From NCBI RefSeq assembly GCF_016124105.1, contig NZ_JADGMQ010000021.1, forward strand, positions 1 to 54,719: a stretch of 54,719 nucleotides of DNA, written 5' to 3'. Position numbers and translations under genes: made by a program. Under the pieces are notes generated by a model. It searched no databases, was not told the DNA's origin, and saw only the letters and a program-made list of their open reading frames with translations. Positions 44,409 through 52,666 of the stretch are shown piece after piece (the stretch's first letter is position 1; every line of letters starts with the position of its first letter). Source of the DNA: Aquamicrobium zhengzhouense (GTDB lineage: Bacteria; Pseudomonadota; Alphaproteobacteria; Rhizobiales; Rhizobiaceae).

Positions 44409-45923
44409 ATGACCCGAGCCATGACCGAAGCCTATCGCGGCACCGACAAATTGCTCTACGGGATCATCCTGGGTGTCCTCGCTTTCTGGCTGTTTGCCCA
44501 AACGACGCTGAATATCGCGCCTGACATGGCAGCGGATCTTCAGCTCGAACAATCATTCATGAACATAGCGGTGTCGATCACCGCGCTTTTTTCCGGCATC
44601 TTTATCGTGGTCATGGGCGGGCTGGCCGACCGGTTGGGCCGCGTCAAGATACTGAATTACGGCTTCGTCTTCTCCATCATTGGTTCGCTCCTGGTTGGTC
44701 TGGCGCCATCGGGGGCCATGGGCGGCACATTCCTGATGCTGGGGCGCATCTGCCAGGGTCTTTCCGCCGCCTTCATCATGCCCTCGTCGCTGGCGCTAGT
44801 AAAAGCCTATTGGGATGGGGCCGAGCGTCAGCGCGCAATCTCGCTCTGGTCGATGGGATCCTGGGGTGGCTCTGGTTTCGCCGCACTGTTTGGCGGACTG
44901 ATGGCGCAGAATATCGGCTGGCGCTGGATATTCATCATCGCGGCCGCAGTGTCTGTCATTGGCATGCTGATGGTGCGTGGTACGCCCGAGAGCAAGGCAC
45001 CCCAGAAAGCAGACTACAAGTTCGATCTGGCTGGCGTGGTGACGTTCATGATCGCCATGGTCGCTTTGCAGATCTTTGCCACGCAGGGCGGCGCATGGGG
45101 CTGGACCAGTCTTGCATCGCTTGGCCTGCTGGCCGTCGCGGTGATCGTCAGCATCTTGTTCTATCGCATCGAAACCAACAATCCGAATGCATTCGTCCAG
45201 TTCCGCTTGTTCAAGAACCTGACCTATACAGGCGCTACGATTTCGAACCTGCTGCTGAACGCTACCGCTGGCATCATCATGGTGGCCATGCTGGTGCTGC
45301 AGCAGGGTGGTGCCATGACGGCACAGACGGCGGGGCTTCTGACAATCGGCTACGCCGTTACGATCCTTGCCTTCATTCGCTATGGTGAGAAGCTCTTGCA
45401 GCGACACGGACCGCGCAAGCCAATGCTTTGGGGCAGCTATATCGTTGGCGTGTCAATTGCTCTTCTGATGCCGACCAACCTGATGCTTGGCACTTACACC
45501 ATTCTGGCAATCATCGCCTTCTCGCTTTTCGGCATCGGGCTTGCGTTTTACGCCACGCCGTCCACTGATGCGGCTCTGTCGAACCTGCCCGAGGATCAGT
45601 CTGGTGCCGGTGCCGGTATCTACAAGATGGCCTCTTCGCTAGGCGCGTCGTTCGGCGTTGCCATTTCGGCAACGATCTACACGGCTATCGCCGGGAACCC
45701 GGAAGGGGTCGAATGGATCGAGGGTGTCATTACCTTCACGGGTAACCAGGAAAACCTTGCTTCGCGAGAAGCGGCGTTCTTTGCCTTGCTGGCAAATCTG
45801 GTGATGGTAGCAGCAGCCGTCGTCTCCATCCTGGTCACCGTGCCGAAAGGCAAGTCGGTTGTGCGGGTGGAGCCAGCCCCTGCCAAACGTGTAGGCTCGA
45901 ACAAGTCGGGAGAAGTGATATGA
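44409..45923 (+). CDS. MFS transporter, DHA2-like (14-helix) family
   Basis: 504 residues, long for a 12-helix and fitting a 14-helix DHA2 member. The N-terminal part has GILAFWLFAQTTLNIAPDMA-like helix 1, GLADRLGRVKILNYGFVFSI (motif A) and IMPSSLALVKAYWDGAERQR. The charged intracellular loop GTPESKAPQKADYKFDLAGV divides the halves. The start ATG is preceded by GGAGG. The gene stop overlaps the M20 hydrolase start in ATGA, so transporter and hydrolase act together, as in uptake of a conjugated amino acid that is then hydrolysed (inference). Export is also possible for DHA2 members. Confidence 0.92.
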   Translation: MTRAMTEAYRGTDKLLYGIILGVLAFWLFAQTTLNIAPDMAADLQLEQSFMNIAVSITALFSGIFIVVMGGLADRLGRVKILNYGFVFSIIGSLLVGLAPSGAMGGTFLMLGRICQGLSAAFIMPSSLALVKAYWDGAERQRAISLWSMGSWGGSGFAALFGGLMAQNIGWRWIFIIAAAVSVIGMLMVRGTPESKAPQKADYKFDLAGVVTFMIAMVALQIFATQGGAWGWTSLASLGLLAVAVIVSILFYRIETNNPNAFVQFRLFKNLTYTGATISNLLLNATAGIIMVAMLVLQQGGAMTAQTAGLLTIGYAVTILAFIRYGEKLLQRHGPRKPMLWGSYIVGVSIALLMPTNLMLGTYTILAIIAFSLFGIGLAFYATPSTDAALSNLPEDQSGAGAGIYKMASSLGASFGVAISATIYTAIAGNPEGVEWIEGVITFTGNQENLASREAAFFALLANLVMVAAAVVSILVTVPKGKSVVRVEPAPAKRVGSNKSGEVI

Positions 45924-47074
45924 ATGCTATCGCCAAGCAGCTTGACACGGAAGCGATGCGGCAGTGGTTCGAGCACATGCACCGCCACCCTGAACTGTCG
46001 ATGCAGGAGCAACGCACAGCAGAGTTCATCGCCGAGACGCTGCGCAGCTTTGGCGGCTATGAGGTTGAGACTGGTATCGGCAAGCATGGTATCGTTGCGA
46101 CGCTAAGTGCCGGGAGCGGCGACAAGACAATCGGACTAAGGGCCGATTTCGACGCGTTGCCCATCCAGGAACAGAACAACTTCGCCTACACGTCGACAGT
46201 GGACGGGGTTTCACATCTGTGCGGCCATGACGGCCATACCGCTATGCTGCTCGGGGCCGCCAAGTATCTCACCGATACGCGCAACTTCAACGGAACCGTC
46301 CGTCTGATTTTCCAGCCCGGCGAGGAAACCATGGAGGGCGGCCCCGCGATGATCCGGGAAGGCCTCTTCGAACGGTTTCCGGTCGATGCGGTGTTCGGCA
46401 TGCACAACATTCCGGGCCTAGAGGAGGGCAAGTTCTACTTTCATCCCGGCGAGATGATGTCGGCCGTTGATAATTGGGAGGTCGAGATCGTCGGCAAAGG
46501 AGGCCATGGGGGTCTTCCTGAGCTGACCATTGACCCGGTGGTGGCAGGCTCGTCCATCGTCATGGCAATCCAGAGCATTGTCGCGCGCAACGTGGCGCCG
46601 GCGAACCGCGCGGTTGTGACCATCGGGGCGTTCATTGCCGGCAACGCGGGCAATGTGGTCGCTGGCAACGCCATCCTGCGCTTTTCCGTTCGTACTACTA
46701 CGCAAGAGGATCGCGAGATGGTCCTGCGTAACATCCGCCGCATCATCGACCATCAATCGCAGTCCTTCGGCTGCACGTCCGAAATCCGGGTAGGTGTGCC
46801 GGGTGCGGTGCTGGTCAATGACAGGCAGGAAACCGAAAAAGCGGTAAGTATCGCGCAGACCGCGTTTGGGGAAGATCAGGTGATCTATCCCGGCCCTTCA
46901 TTCCTCGCCTCGGAGGACTTCGCGTTCATGCTGCAAAAGAAGAAAGGCACCTATTGCTTTCTTGGCAGCGGTCCGGGAAAGATGGTCCATCATCCCGAAT
47001 ATTATTTCAATCAGCAGATCATGCCCATCGGCGCGGCCTATTGGGTGGCGCTGACCGAAGGGTACCTGCGCTGA
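45920..47074 (+). CDS. M20-family amidohydrolase (hippurate hydrolase-like)
   Basis: 384 residues, the normal size. Metal-site motifs are LCGHDGHTAMLLGAAKYL and FQPGEETMEGGPAMI (E-E pair), then FGMHNIPGLEEGKFY and near the end GPSFLASEDFAFMLQ. The dimerisation domain contains GKGGHGGLPELTIDPVVAGS. The family removes acyl or aromatic groups from N-acyl amino acids, such as hippurate or IAA-conjugates, using a di-metal site. Translation is coupled with the MFS gene by a 4-bp overlap, so the substrate probably enters through that carrier (inference). Confidence 0.93.
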   Translation: MNAIAKQLDTEAMRQWFEHMHRHPELSMQEQRTAEFIAETLRSFGGYEVETGIGKHGIVATLSAGSGDKTIGLRADFDALPIQEQNNFAYTSTVDGVSHLCGHDGHTAMLLGAAKYLTDTRNFNGTVRLIFQPGEETMEGGPAMIREGLFERFPVDAVFGMHNIPGLEEGKFYFHPGEMMSAVDNWEVEIVGKGGHGGLPELTIDPVVAGSSIVMAIQSIVARNVAPANRAVVTIGAFIAGNAGNVVAGNAILRFSVRTTTQEDREMVLRNIRRIIDHQSQSFGCTSEIRVGVPGAVLVNDRQETEKAVSIAQTAFGEDQVIYPGPSFLASEDFAFMLQKKKGTYCFLGSGPGKMVHHPEYYFNQQIMPIGAAYWVALTEGYLR

Positions 47075-47117
47075 TCCGCTATCATGGTGCGTGCCGCATT
47101 ATCTTCCTTCGTTAGCT

Positions 47118-47200
47118 GGACCGTCGTAGACGCGGCAAGAATGACGACTTCGACGCGGAAAGTGCAGCCCACGCAGCCTTTGCGAGACGACATACTACGC
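47118..47200 (+). pseudogene. Possible IS110-family transposase crumb
   Basis: A short frame reads LDRRRRGKNDDFDAESAAHA then AFARRHTT, similar to the RGKxDxxDAEAAA stretch of IS110-type transposases. The rest of the 290-bp stretch between the M20 gene and the IS3 piece (47075-47370) is unassigned. Identification is by one short motif only. Confidence 0.3.
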
Positions 47201-47370
47201 CATGCTGGAGCAGCCGGCCATGGCAGCGTAACTCAAACCATATGGCCTCCGGCAAATCCGGGGCGGTTCAAAACTCTGACTGGCCATGGCCGCCTCGAGC
47301 GTTGCGCGCCTGCAGCGAAAAGTTGCGCGCACCGCTGTCTCGGCTGCCTCCGCTCATTCCTTCCGTAGGT

Positions 47371-47744
47371 GCTACGGCCCGGAGCTCATCGCCAAGGCCG
47401 TGCGGGAATGGATCGAAGCCGTGGGCGCGAAGACCGCGTTCATCGAGCCGGGCAGCCCATAGGAGAACGGCTACTGCGAGAGCTTCAACTCGAAGCTGCG
47501 AGACGAACTGCTCAACCGTGAGATCTTCTACAGCCTCGCCGAGGCAAAGGTCATCATCGAGGCATGGCGGCACTACTACAATACCGAGCGGCCTCGCTCA
47601 TCGCTCGGCTACAAGCCGCCGGCACCGGAGGCCATCATCTGGCCAGGACAACCACCCGGATCGGTTACATCGTCGGCACAGGCGATGGCCCAAAAGCCAT
47701 CATGCATTAAGACTGAAACTGGACCACCCTATGGGGTCAGGCCA
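47371..47744 (+). pseudogene. IS3-family orfB 3' remnant with internal stop and one terminal repeat
   Basis: Nearly the same as the 3' end of the complete IS3 at 38848-40114 but on the plus strand. GPELIAKAVREWIEAVGAKT is followed by a TAG (near 47461) where the complete copy has W before ENGYCESFNSKLRDEL, then AEAKVIIEAWRHYYNTERPR and SSLGYKPPAPEAIIWP. The end, GGACCACCCTATGGGGTCAG then GCCA, matches the complete copy's terminal repeat. It is inactive. Confidence 0.9.
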
Positions 47745-47817
47745 TTCATGAGTCACGAGGCGATTGCGCGCGCTGTCCTAACGGCCTGGATGTCAGGGCG
47801 AGGGTCGTCCCGCCCGA

Positions 47818-48276
47818 TCAGACAGATTCGCTGACGGACTCGGTTTTCACCCTGCACTCACCGATATATTCGCCATGATCCCAGAAAAATCCATGCGGGT
47901 GCTGCAGGTAGAAACCGCGTGGCAGGCGATAGAGCGTGAGCAAAGCGGTGTTTGATCCTCGGGCTCTTGCATCAGTGTTCACATAGTGACGCTGCGCTCT
48001 GTAGACAAAGATGTCACCGAGTTCGCTACCGTAGTGCCCGTTGAAGTCGAGCTGATCGATGACGACCTTGTTGGTATCGTCAACGAGAACGAGGGTACCA
48101 TTGGAAGCTCCGGCGATGCGGGCAGCCTTACGGTACTCGGTCCACGGCAGAGGTCCGTTCGGGCGGTAAGTTTGTAGCAGGAGGCCTTCTGACGCCGGAA
48201 ATGCGAGCTTTCCTGTCTGAAGATCCTCGACAATGCGGTCGATCAGGGTGGTGGGACGGAAACGTTTCTTCATCAT
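47818..48276 (-). CDS. Hypothetical protein, 152 residues
   Basis: Starts MMKKRFRPTTLIDRIVEDLQ, with ATG at 48276 chosen because GGAG ends five bases before it; a longer frame upstream has no such signal. No signal peptide or membrane helix. The predicted fold is mixed, with an aromatic-rich C-terminal part (FYLQHPHGFFWDHGEYIGEC). No family recognised. It lies between the IS3 remnant and the methyltransferase island. Confidence 0.75.
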   Translation of the reverse strand: MMKKRFRPTTLIDRIVEDLQTGKLAFPASEGLLLQTYRPNGPLPWTEYRKAARIAGASNGTLVLVDDTNKVVIDQLDFNGHYGSELGDIFVYRAQRHYVNTDARARGSNTALLTLYRLPRGFYLQHPHGFFWDHGEYIGECRVKTESVSESV

Positions 48277-48721
48277 TTGTACTCCTTCTTGATGAATTCC
48301 AAGTCTCTGGCGCGGCGTTGATCGTCCCGCTGCAGCCGCGCTGAAGCAGGTGATGATCAACAGGGTTCGCGGACAGCCGGATCTGCTGTCAGCGACTTGC
48401 CAGGTTTAAGATGTGGGAGCCCGTCTGACGGGCAGCGTCGGGGCTTAGCTTATCAAGCTTATGTCGTATGTATTGAACATAGTCGCCTCCATGGTCGAGC
48501 GCTCCGCCTTACAGCATCGGCGCTAACTCTAGGAAGCCGCACTCTCGAAAGTATTGCAAGGGGTGGTGAGGAGAAAATCGGATATTTTTTGCGAGCCTGT
48601 TAAAGGAATCTAGTTTTTATTTAACTCAAAAGCGAGATTTCGAGCAAAACCCGGGAGACGCGTTATTCACAGCCGCAGGCTTGGTGAGATCCTAGAATTT
48701 ATTGGCGCGCATCGTATTAAC
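48277..48721. other. AT-richer leader region, no gene recognised
   Basis: About 445 bp between the hypothetical gene and the methyltransferase promoter. Open frames are short and unsupported. A single TTATTCACA near 48663 differs by one base from a DnaA box but is alone. Base composition is lower in GC than the surroundings, hinting at acquired DNA. Confidence 0.45.
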
Positions 48722-48739
48722 TATAATTGGCCACCAATT
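48722..48739 (+). promoter_or_regulatory. TATAAT box overlapping a palindrome before the methyltransferase gene
   Basis: TATAAT is at 48722-48727, with a weak TTATTG about 17 bp upstream. AATTGG-CCA-CCAATT (48725-48739) overlaps it and is a perfect 6-bp inverted repeat. A protein bound to the palindrome would cover the -10 box; self-repression is a possibility (inference). Confidence 0.5.
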
Positions 48740-48777
48740 CTTAGGCCCTGCTGACCAACGTTAGCCATAGTTTTTAC

Positions 48778-48790
48778 GGGGGGGGGGGGG
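48778..48790. repeat. 13-G homopolymer directly before the methyltransferase start
   Basis: Thirteen consecutive G at 48778-48790, then ATAA and ATG at 48795. The tract is the only sequence that could act as Shine-Dalgarno. Length changes by slipped-strand mispairing would alter the leader length and the spacing from promoter to start but not the reading frame. Sequencing error in such a run is also possible. Confidence 0.9.
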
Positions 48791-48794
48791 ATAA

Positions 48795-50360
48795 ATGTTG
48801 GACTTGGATTTGGCGGTTGAACTCGATGAGATCCGCAAGAAGATTGCGAGAGATCGCCAGAAGGCTGTGCAAGCACTTTTCGCCACGGCGGAGCGTTACC
48901 GCCATTTGCAAGAACGGATGGCCCCGCGCGAGCTTTCTGTGTTCTTGACCAATGAATGCGAACTACCTGCTCGCGCAGCCGCGTCTTACACGGCACTGAA
49001 CAGTTTCAGTGATAATGATCGCGCGCTTTTGGAAAGCTGCGGAGCATCCGCGGATGTTGTCTTGAATCTCTCCCGTGAGCGCAGGGATGTTCGCGAACGT
49101 GCCCTCGAGATGATCCGTTCGGGAAGAAACGTCCAAATTGACGAACTTGGCCGCATCCGACGCGATCTCGACCACGCTCCGATTGAAGCAGGTCTCAAGG
49201 CCGATCCGGCACCGCTTGCTTGTCTTCACAAGGCCGCACGCCTGCGGACCAAGAACCAGACTGTTTCGCTGATCGATCGGCTGGATCGGTTCATCGAAGA
49301 CCTGTCAGAATTCGTATATGCGGAACCGTTCGATCCATTCGATGAGAGGCCGTGCGCCATTGTGGAGCGTGCCAGCCAGCTGCATGCGGAACTGGCCCCT
49401 CTCATTGAAGGAATGGTGAACGATAAGTCTCACGAAGCCAAGCTGTGGCGGCAGGCAATCTCTGCGATCAAGAATATCTCCGAGCATCACTTCATCTTGG
49501 AGGATGAATGGGACCCTGAGTTCCAGCGTAGTCTTCCAAGCGACAAGCGATGGCACGTTACCATCGAAGAGATTTTTCTGGTGCGTCTGGCGCGTGCGGT
49601 TGGTCAGGGCCATCTCGTTGACTCTGCCAAGACACTCATAGAAGACTTTGCCGCCAGTGGTCGGGTGACGATGCATACGGATGAAGCTCTGGCGGCTCCT
49701 TCCAGAAGATTGCGTGTTCTGGAAATCTGTGCCGGGGGCGGTGGCCAGGCGATCGGGCTTAAGCGCGCAGGCTTCTCCTCCGTCGCGCTGATCGAGTCGA
49801 ACCCGAGCGCATGCGCCACACTGCGCCACAACAATCTCGGTTGGGACGTCATTGAGGCTGACATTCGGGATGTCGATTATTCGCAGTTCAAGGATGTCGA
49901 CCTCATTGCTGATGGGGTTCCGTGTCAGCCCTTTTCTCAAACTGGGGATCGGCGCGGCCATGAGGACGAGCGCGATATGTTCCCGGTGGCGCTCGACATC
50001 ATCGACCAGATCCGCCCCAAAGCCGTCATGCTTGAGAACGTGAAGGGGATTTCGTTCTCAAAGAACCTGCCTTACCGGCTGCATATATTTAAACGCCTGC
50101 GTCAGATGGGCTACGATGCGGAATGGCGCTTGATGCGAGGGACAGATTTCAATGTTCCCCAAGCGCGTGAACGCATGATCCTGGTCGCGCTGCAAAAGGG
50201 GATAATGCACCGCTTCCGCTGGCCGGTACCTCACATTCGTGATCAGCTTACTGTCGGCGAGGCTCTTTTTGACCTTATGTCTGAGCGCGGATGGAAACAC
50301 GCTGAAGAATGGGCCAGGCTTGCCAATCGCCCGGCATATACGATTGTTGGAGGAAGTTAG
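48795..50360 (+). CDS. C5 cytosine DNA methyltransferase, interrupted by an amber codon
   Basis: 521 codons to TAG at 50358-50360. Residues 1-300 are an N-terminal helical region of unknown function (ATAERYRHLQERMAPRELSV and SRERRDVRERALEMIRSGRN). The methyltransferase motifs follow: I (VLEICAGGGGQAIGLKRAGF), IV with catalytic C377 (ADGVPCQPFSQTG), VI (MLENVKGI) and VIII (PQARERMILVAL). The stop falls just after PAYTIVGGS, before the target-recognition region and motifs IX and X, which continue in the same frame to 50855; the short product should be inactive. With readthrough it would be 686 residues, forming 5-methylcytosine. No cognate restriction gene is adjacent. Confidence 0.9.
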   Translation: MLDLDLAVELDEIRKKIARDRQKAVQALFATAERYRHLQERMAPRELSVFLTNECELPARAAASYTALNSFSDNDRALLESCGASADVVLNLSRERRDVRERALEMIRSGRNVQIDELGRIRRDLDHAPIEAGLKADPAPLACLHKAARLRTKNQTVSLIDRLDRFIEDLSEFVYAEPFDPFDERPCAIVERASQLHAELAPLIEGMVNDKSHEAKLWRQAISAIKNISEHHFILEDEWDPEFQRSLPSDKRWHVTIEEIFLVRLARAVGQGHLVDSAKTLIEDFAASGRVTMHTDEALAAPSRRLRVLEICAGGGGQAIGLKRAGFSSVALIESNPSACATLRHNNLGWDVIEADIRDVDYSQFKDVDLIADGVPCQPFSQTGDRRGHEDERDMFPVALDIIDQIRPKAVMLENVKGISFSKNLPYRLHIFKRLRQMGYDAEWRLMRGTDFNVPQARERMILVALQKGIMHRFRWPVPHIRDQLTVGEALFDLMSERGWKHAEEWARLANRPAYTIVGGS

Positions 50361-50855
50361 AAAACCTCGCCGGGCATTACCCAGGAGCGTAGCCGGCAAG
50401 ATTGGCTCGATCATCTTAAAACCGAACCGGAGGAATTTGTTCTCGATGCGCCAGGAGAAGACGCCGGTACGGTCGTTATTGGGGATTTTTCCACCTACCC
50501 CAAGATGACAGTCCGGATGCTGGCGCGCCTGCAGGGCTTTCCCGACACATGGAAGTTCGCGCCTAAGCCCGGCACGACAGGATTTGATAGCCGGAGTGAT
50601 ATTCCCGAAAATAACAGGGTCGAGATCTGCCGCCAGATTGCCAACGCCTTCCCGCCGCCGATGGCGCTTTCGATCGGACTTGCCATCCGCTTTGCGATCA
50701 CAGGCTCATCGGACGACTTCAAGAAGATGATGGAGACCCCTTTGTTCACGCGGCCATCTCTGCGCCAGCCTACTCCAAGGGTCGCGGCCGAAATGGAAGC
50801 ATTTGAGTGGGAGAATGAAGATGAAGCCTACTTGGCGAGCTTGTTGACGGCATAA
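50361..50855 (+). pseudogene. C5 methyltransferase, C-terminal part after the amber codon
   Basis: 165 codons in the same frame as the upstream part: KTSPGITQERSRQDWLDHLK, then motif IX MLARLQGFPDTWKF and motif X CRQIANAFPPPMALSIG. No independent start with a Shine-Dalgarno is visible, so it is only made by suppression. One base change (for example TAG from AAG) would restore the gene. Sequence after the stop has not accumulated other lesions. Confidence 0.85.
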
Positions 50856-50899
50856 CCAGAGCAAGCTCACGACGCTATGCACGGCAGGATGCGTGCCGG

Positions 50900-50925
50900 G
50901 CGCAGCCACTTGGCTGCGCTTCCTC
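50900..50925 (+). terminator. 8-bp perfect hairpin after the methyltransferase
   Basis: GCGCAGCC (50900-50907) pairs with GGCTGCGC (50912-50919) over ACTT, followed by TTCCTC. A weak T-run gives only moderate support. Confidence 0.55.
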
Positions 50926-50960
50926 GCCTGCCCGGCTGGAGCTGCAGGCGATTCACATGT

Positions 50961-50971
50961 AAACGACGTTT
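50961..50971. promoter_or_regulatory. AAACGACGTTT palindrome, site 1
   Basis: The core AAACGWCGTTT occurs three times between 50.9 and 52.5 kb; this copy lies between the methyltransferase 3' end and the minus-strand hypothetical gene. Its recurrence at gene borders suggests a shared binding site. Confidence 0.45.
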
Positions 50972-51037
50972 CAGGAAGTAATGGGGGGAACGATACAGGA
51001 TTAAAGGAAAACTGACGGTCATCCAGACCGCGTCGGT

Positions 51038-51349
51038 CTAGTCCTGACCTGACCTCAGATGGACTTTTTTGAGGAAATCCCAGCCACGTTTATATTTGTC
51101 GACTAAATCCTCAAAGACGAGATCGCATTGGTCCTTGTCGAAACCCTGATTGACGAGTTTATCGACGAGGCCGTCCTGGAGACGCCCGAGTTCGGCAAAA
51201 TTCCGGCTGCGTACATTTTCTTCAAACGCGATGTGAAGAAGCATCCGGGCCAAATCGTCACGCGAAGGTCGTTTCAGAGCCCGATTGCGCTCGCGCAGTT
51301 CCTTCTGCCGCACGCGCTGCTTCTCCAATCGCGCCATATCTTTAGCCAC
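51038..51349 (-). CDS. Small charged hypothetical protein, 103 residues
   Basis: GTG at 51349 with GAGG about 9 nt before it. The first 30 residues are highly basic with arginine/lysine repeats (LEKQRVRQKELRERNRALKR) and probably coiled or helical. The second half is helical with alternating acidic residues (DQCDLVFEDLVDKYKRGWDF). No signal or membrane helix; no family recognised. A basic N-terminus suggests nucleic acid contact (inference). It is divergent from the DUF2384-like gene and shares its spacer, which has a 17-bp palindrome. Confidence 0.8.
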   Translation of the reverse strand: MAKDMARLEKQRVRQKELRERNRALKRPSRDDLARMLLHIAFEENVRSRNFAELGRLQDGLVDKLVNQGFDKDQCDLVFEDLVDKYKRGWDFLKKVHLRSGQD

Positions 51350-51372
51350 AGCTGCTTACCTCGTCTCCTTGT

Positions 51373-51389
51373 CCGCAAACGACGTTTGC
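51373..51389. promoter_or_regulatory. 17-bp palindrome, AAACGACGTTT site 2
   Basis: CGCAAACG-A-CGTTTGCG is a perfect 8-bp inverted repeat around one base, 24 bp upstream of the minus-strand gene start and 228 bp before the plus-strand gene. The core is the same AAACGACGTTT as at 50961 and, on the complementary strand, at 52486. Confidence 0.6.
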
Positions 51390-51616
51390 GCCTGTAGCGT
51401 CATTTCAGAACTCGGAATCGTTTACAACCAATCCAGAATCGCAAATCTCGAACTCTGAATCGGGTTTGCGCAATTTATTTCGACTTGAGATAAGTTGTCG
51501 GGACCTTGGAAGGACTTGGCGGCACGGTGAAACAGCGTTCGGGCGATTTGGATCAAGTCGTTGGCACGTTGCTCAAAATCGTTTTCCTTCATGACGCTGA
51601 TTAGAGGCTTACTGCA

Positions 51617-52333
51617 GTGGAAAAAAAGCGTCCTGACATCTCCACCCTACGCTTGACTGAAGACGCGTGGGCGGAAATCCGAAACGCCCTCACACGCCAC
51701 AACCGCAATATCCCGTTTGGTGATCTGCGTGGCCGGCTGAGCCAGCTTAAGCCGGTGATTGAAGCAATCATCATGCTTCCCAGGGAGCCCCTCGAGGTCC
51801 TCAACAAACACTCCTCTCATGACAGTCTCGAAATGATCCTTTGCGAGTTGATCGCAAGGCTACCACCACCGGCACCGAGCCCATTTGTTGACGTTGATCT
51901 TGAGGAGCTGCCGGCCGAAGACGGGGTCGGCGAAGGAATGGGCGAACGTGTAACTTATGAAGAGGGCCTTCGTCGTCTAAGGGAGTATTCCGTTGATGTT
52001 GACCTGGAAACAATCGCAGGTCCTCTGGGGGACGCTGCGGAAATCGAACGAAAACTTGGCATTCCCCTTCCACTGCTGGCTCAGTGGCATGAGCAGAAAC
52101 AAGTTGTCGCGTTGAAAGGCAAAGAGGAATGCTCTTTTTACCCGCTAGCTCAGTTTGTCGATGGGAAACCGATCGATGGTATCAAGGAAGTTTTGGAGTT
52201 CATCCCTCATCCGCGTACCGCCTGGATGTGGCTTATCAGGCTCAAACCGAGCATCGGGGGGATGCCGCTGGAGCTGTTAAGGCAACGCAAGCTTTATGAT
52301 GTCCTCGCAGCTGCCGAGCGGGATTTTGGGTGA
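51617..52333 (+). CDS. Protein with ParS/MbcA-like (DUF2384-like) C-terminal domain
   Basis: 238 residues from GTG at 51617. The N-terminal 90 residues are helical and not recognised. A middle HTH-like part (AAEIERKLGIPLPLLAQWHE) leads to FYPLAQFVDGKPIDGIKEVL and MPLELLRQRKLYDVLAAAER, the pattern of the toxin-binding domain of Xre/MbcA/ParS-type antitoxins (DUF2384). A normal partner is a RES-domain toxin gene next to it; the following frame (52330-52509) does not look like a RES toxin, so the protein may be a solitary regulator. Its upstream region contains a palindrome of the AAACGACGTTT type. Confidence 0.75.
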   Translation: MEKKRPDISTLRLTEDAWAEIRNALTRHNRNIPFGDLRGRLSQLKPVIEAIIMLPREPLEVLNKHSSHDSLEMILCELIARLPPPAPSPFVDVDLEELPAEDGVGEGMGERVTYEEGLRRLREYSVDVDLETIAGPLGDAAEIERKLGIPLPLLAQWHEQKQVVALKGKEECSFYPLAQFVDGKPIDGIKEVLEFIPHPRTAWMWLIRLKPSIGGMPLELLRQRKLYDVLAAAERDFG

Positions 52334-52509
52334 GCGTCGTTGATAAGTGTGAAAGCTTGAAGGTGCGGGCTGGCAGGCTTGTATTTGCGGCGGGAGGCGT
52401 TGGGTCGGGTCCTAGATTTGCATTGTCACGATTTGCGGCTCTGTCGCGTGCTCGTCGATTAAAGAGCCATAAAGGTCGGCAGAAGAAACGTCGTTTTAGC
52501 GGGCACTAG
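52330..52509 (+). CDS. Possible 59-residue basic protein coupled to the DUF2384-like gene
   Basis: GTG at 52330 overlaps the preceding stop (GTGA), the arrangement of a translationally coupled gene. The product is strongly basic at its end (SRARRLKSHKGRQKKRRFSG). No family recognised. Position after an antitoxin-like gene would fit a toxin, but the length and sequence do not match a RES domain. The third AAACGWCGTTT palindrome (52486-52496) lies within its last codons. Confidence 0.3.
   Translation: MSVVDKCESLKVRAGRLVFAAGGVGSGPRFALSRFAALSRARRLKSHKGRQKKRRFSGH
52486..52496. promoter_or_regulatory. AAACGTCGTTT palindrome, site 3
   Basis: Same palindromic core as at 50961 and 51376, near the end of the basic frame. 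The three are the only clear ones noticed in the window. Confidence 0.4.
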
Positions 52510-52666
52510 ATGGGTGCTGTTGAGCTTGGCCCCGTGCTTCTCTGGAAGGTAAGGGACCGCGTAGGGTGATCAGCTAACACGCGGGCGCGTCTTAAGCGCC
52601 TTGATTCTCTTTGTCGTCAGGCATTCAGCTTCTCACATATTCCGGGGTCCGATTAGCAGCATGGTC

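Noticed and set aside
48660-48672. TTATTCACA as a DnaA box or replication origin
   Set aside because: Only one site with a mismatch, no cluster, no AT-rich unwinding region or replication gene nearby.
48795-50855. A full restriction-modification system
   Set aside because: No restriction endonuclease or Vsr-like gene was recognised beside the methyltransferase; neighbours are unknown small proteins.
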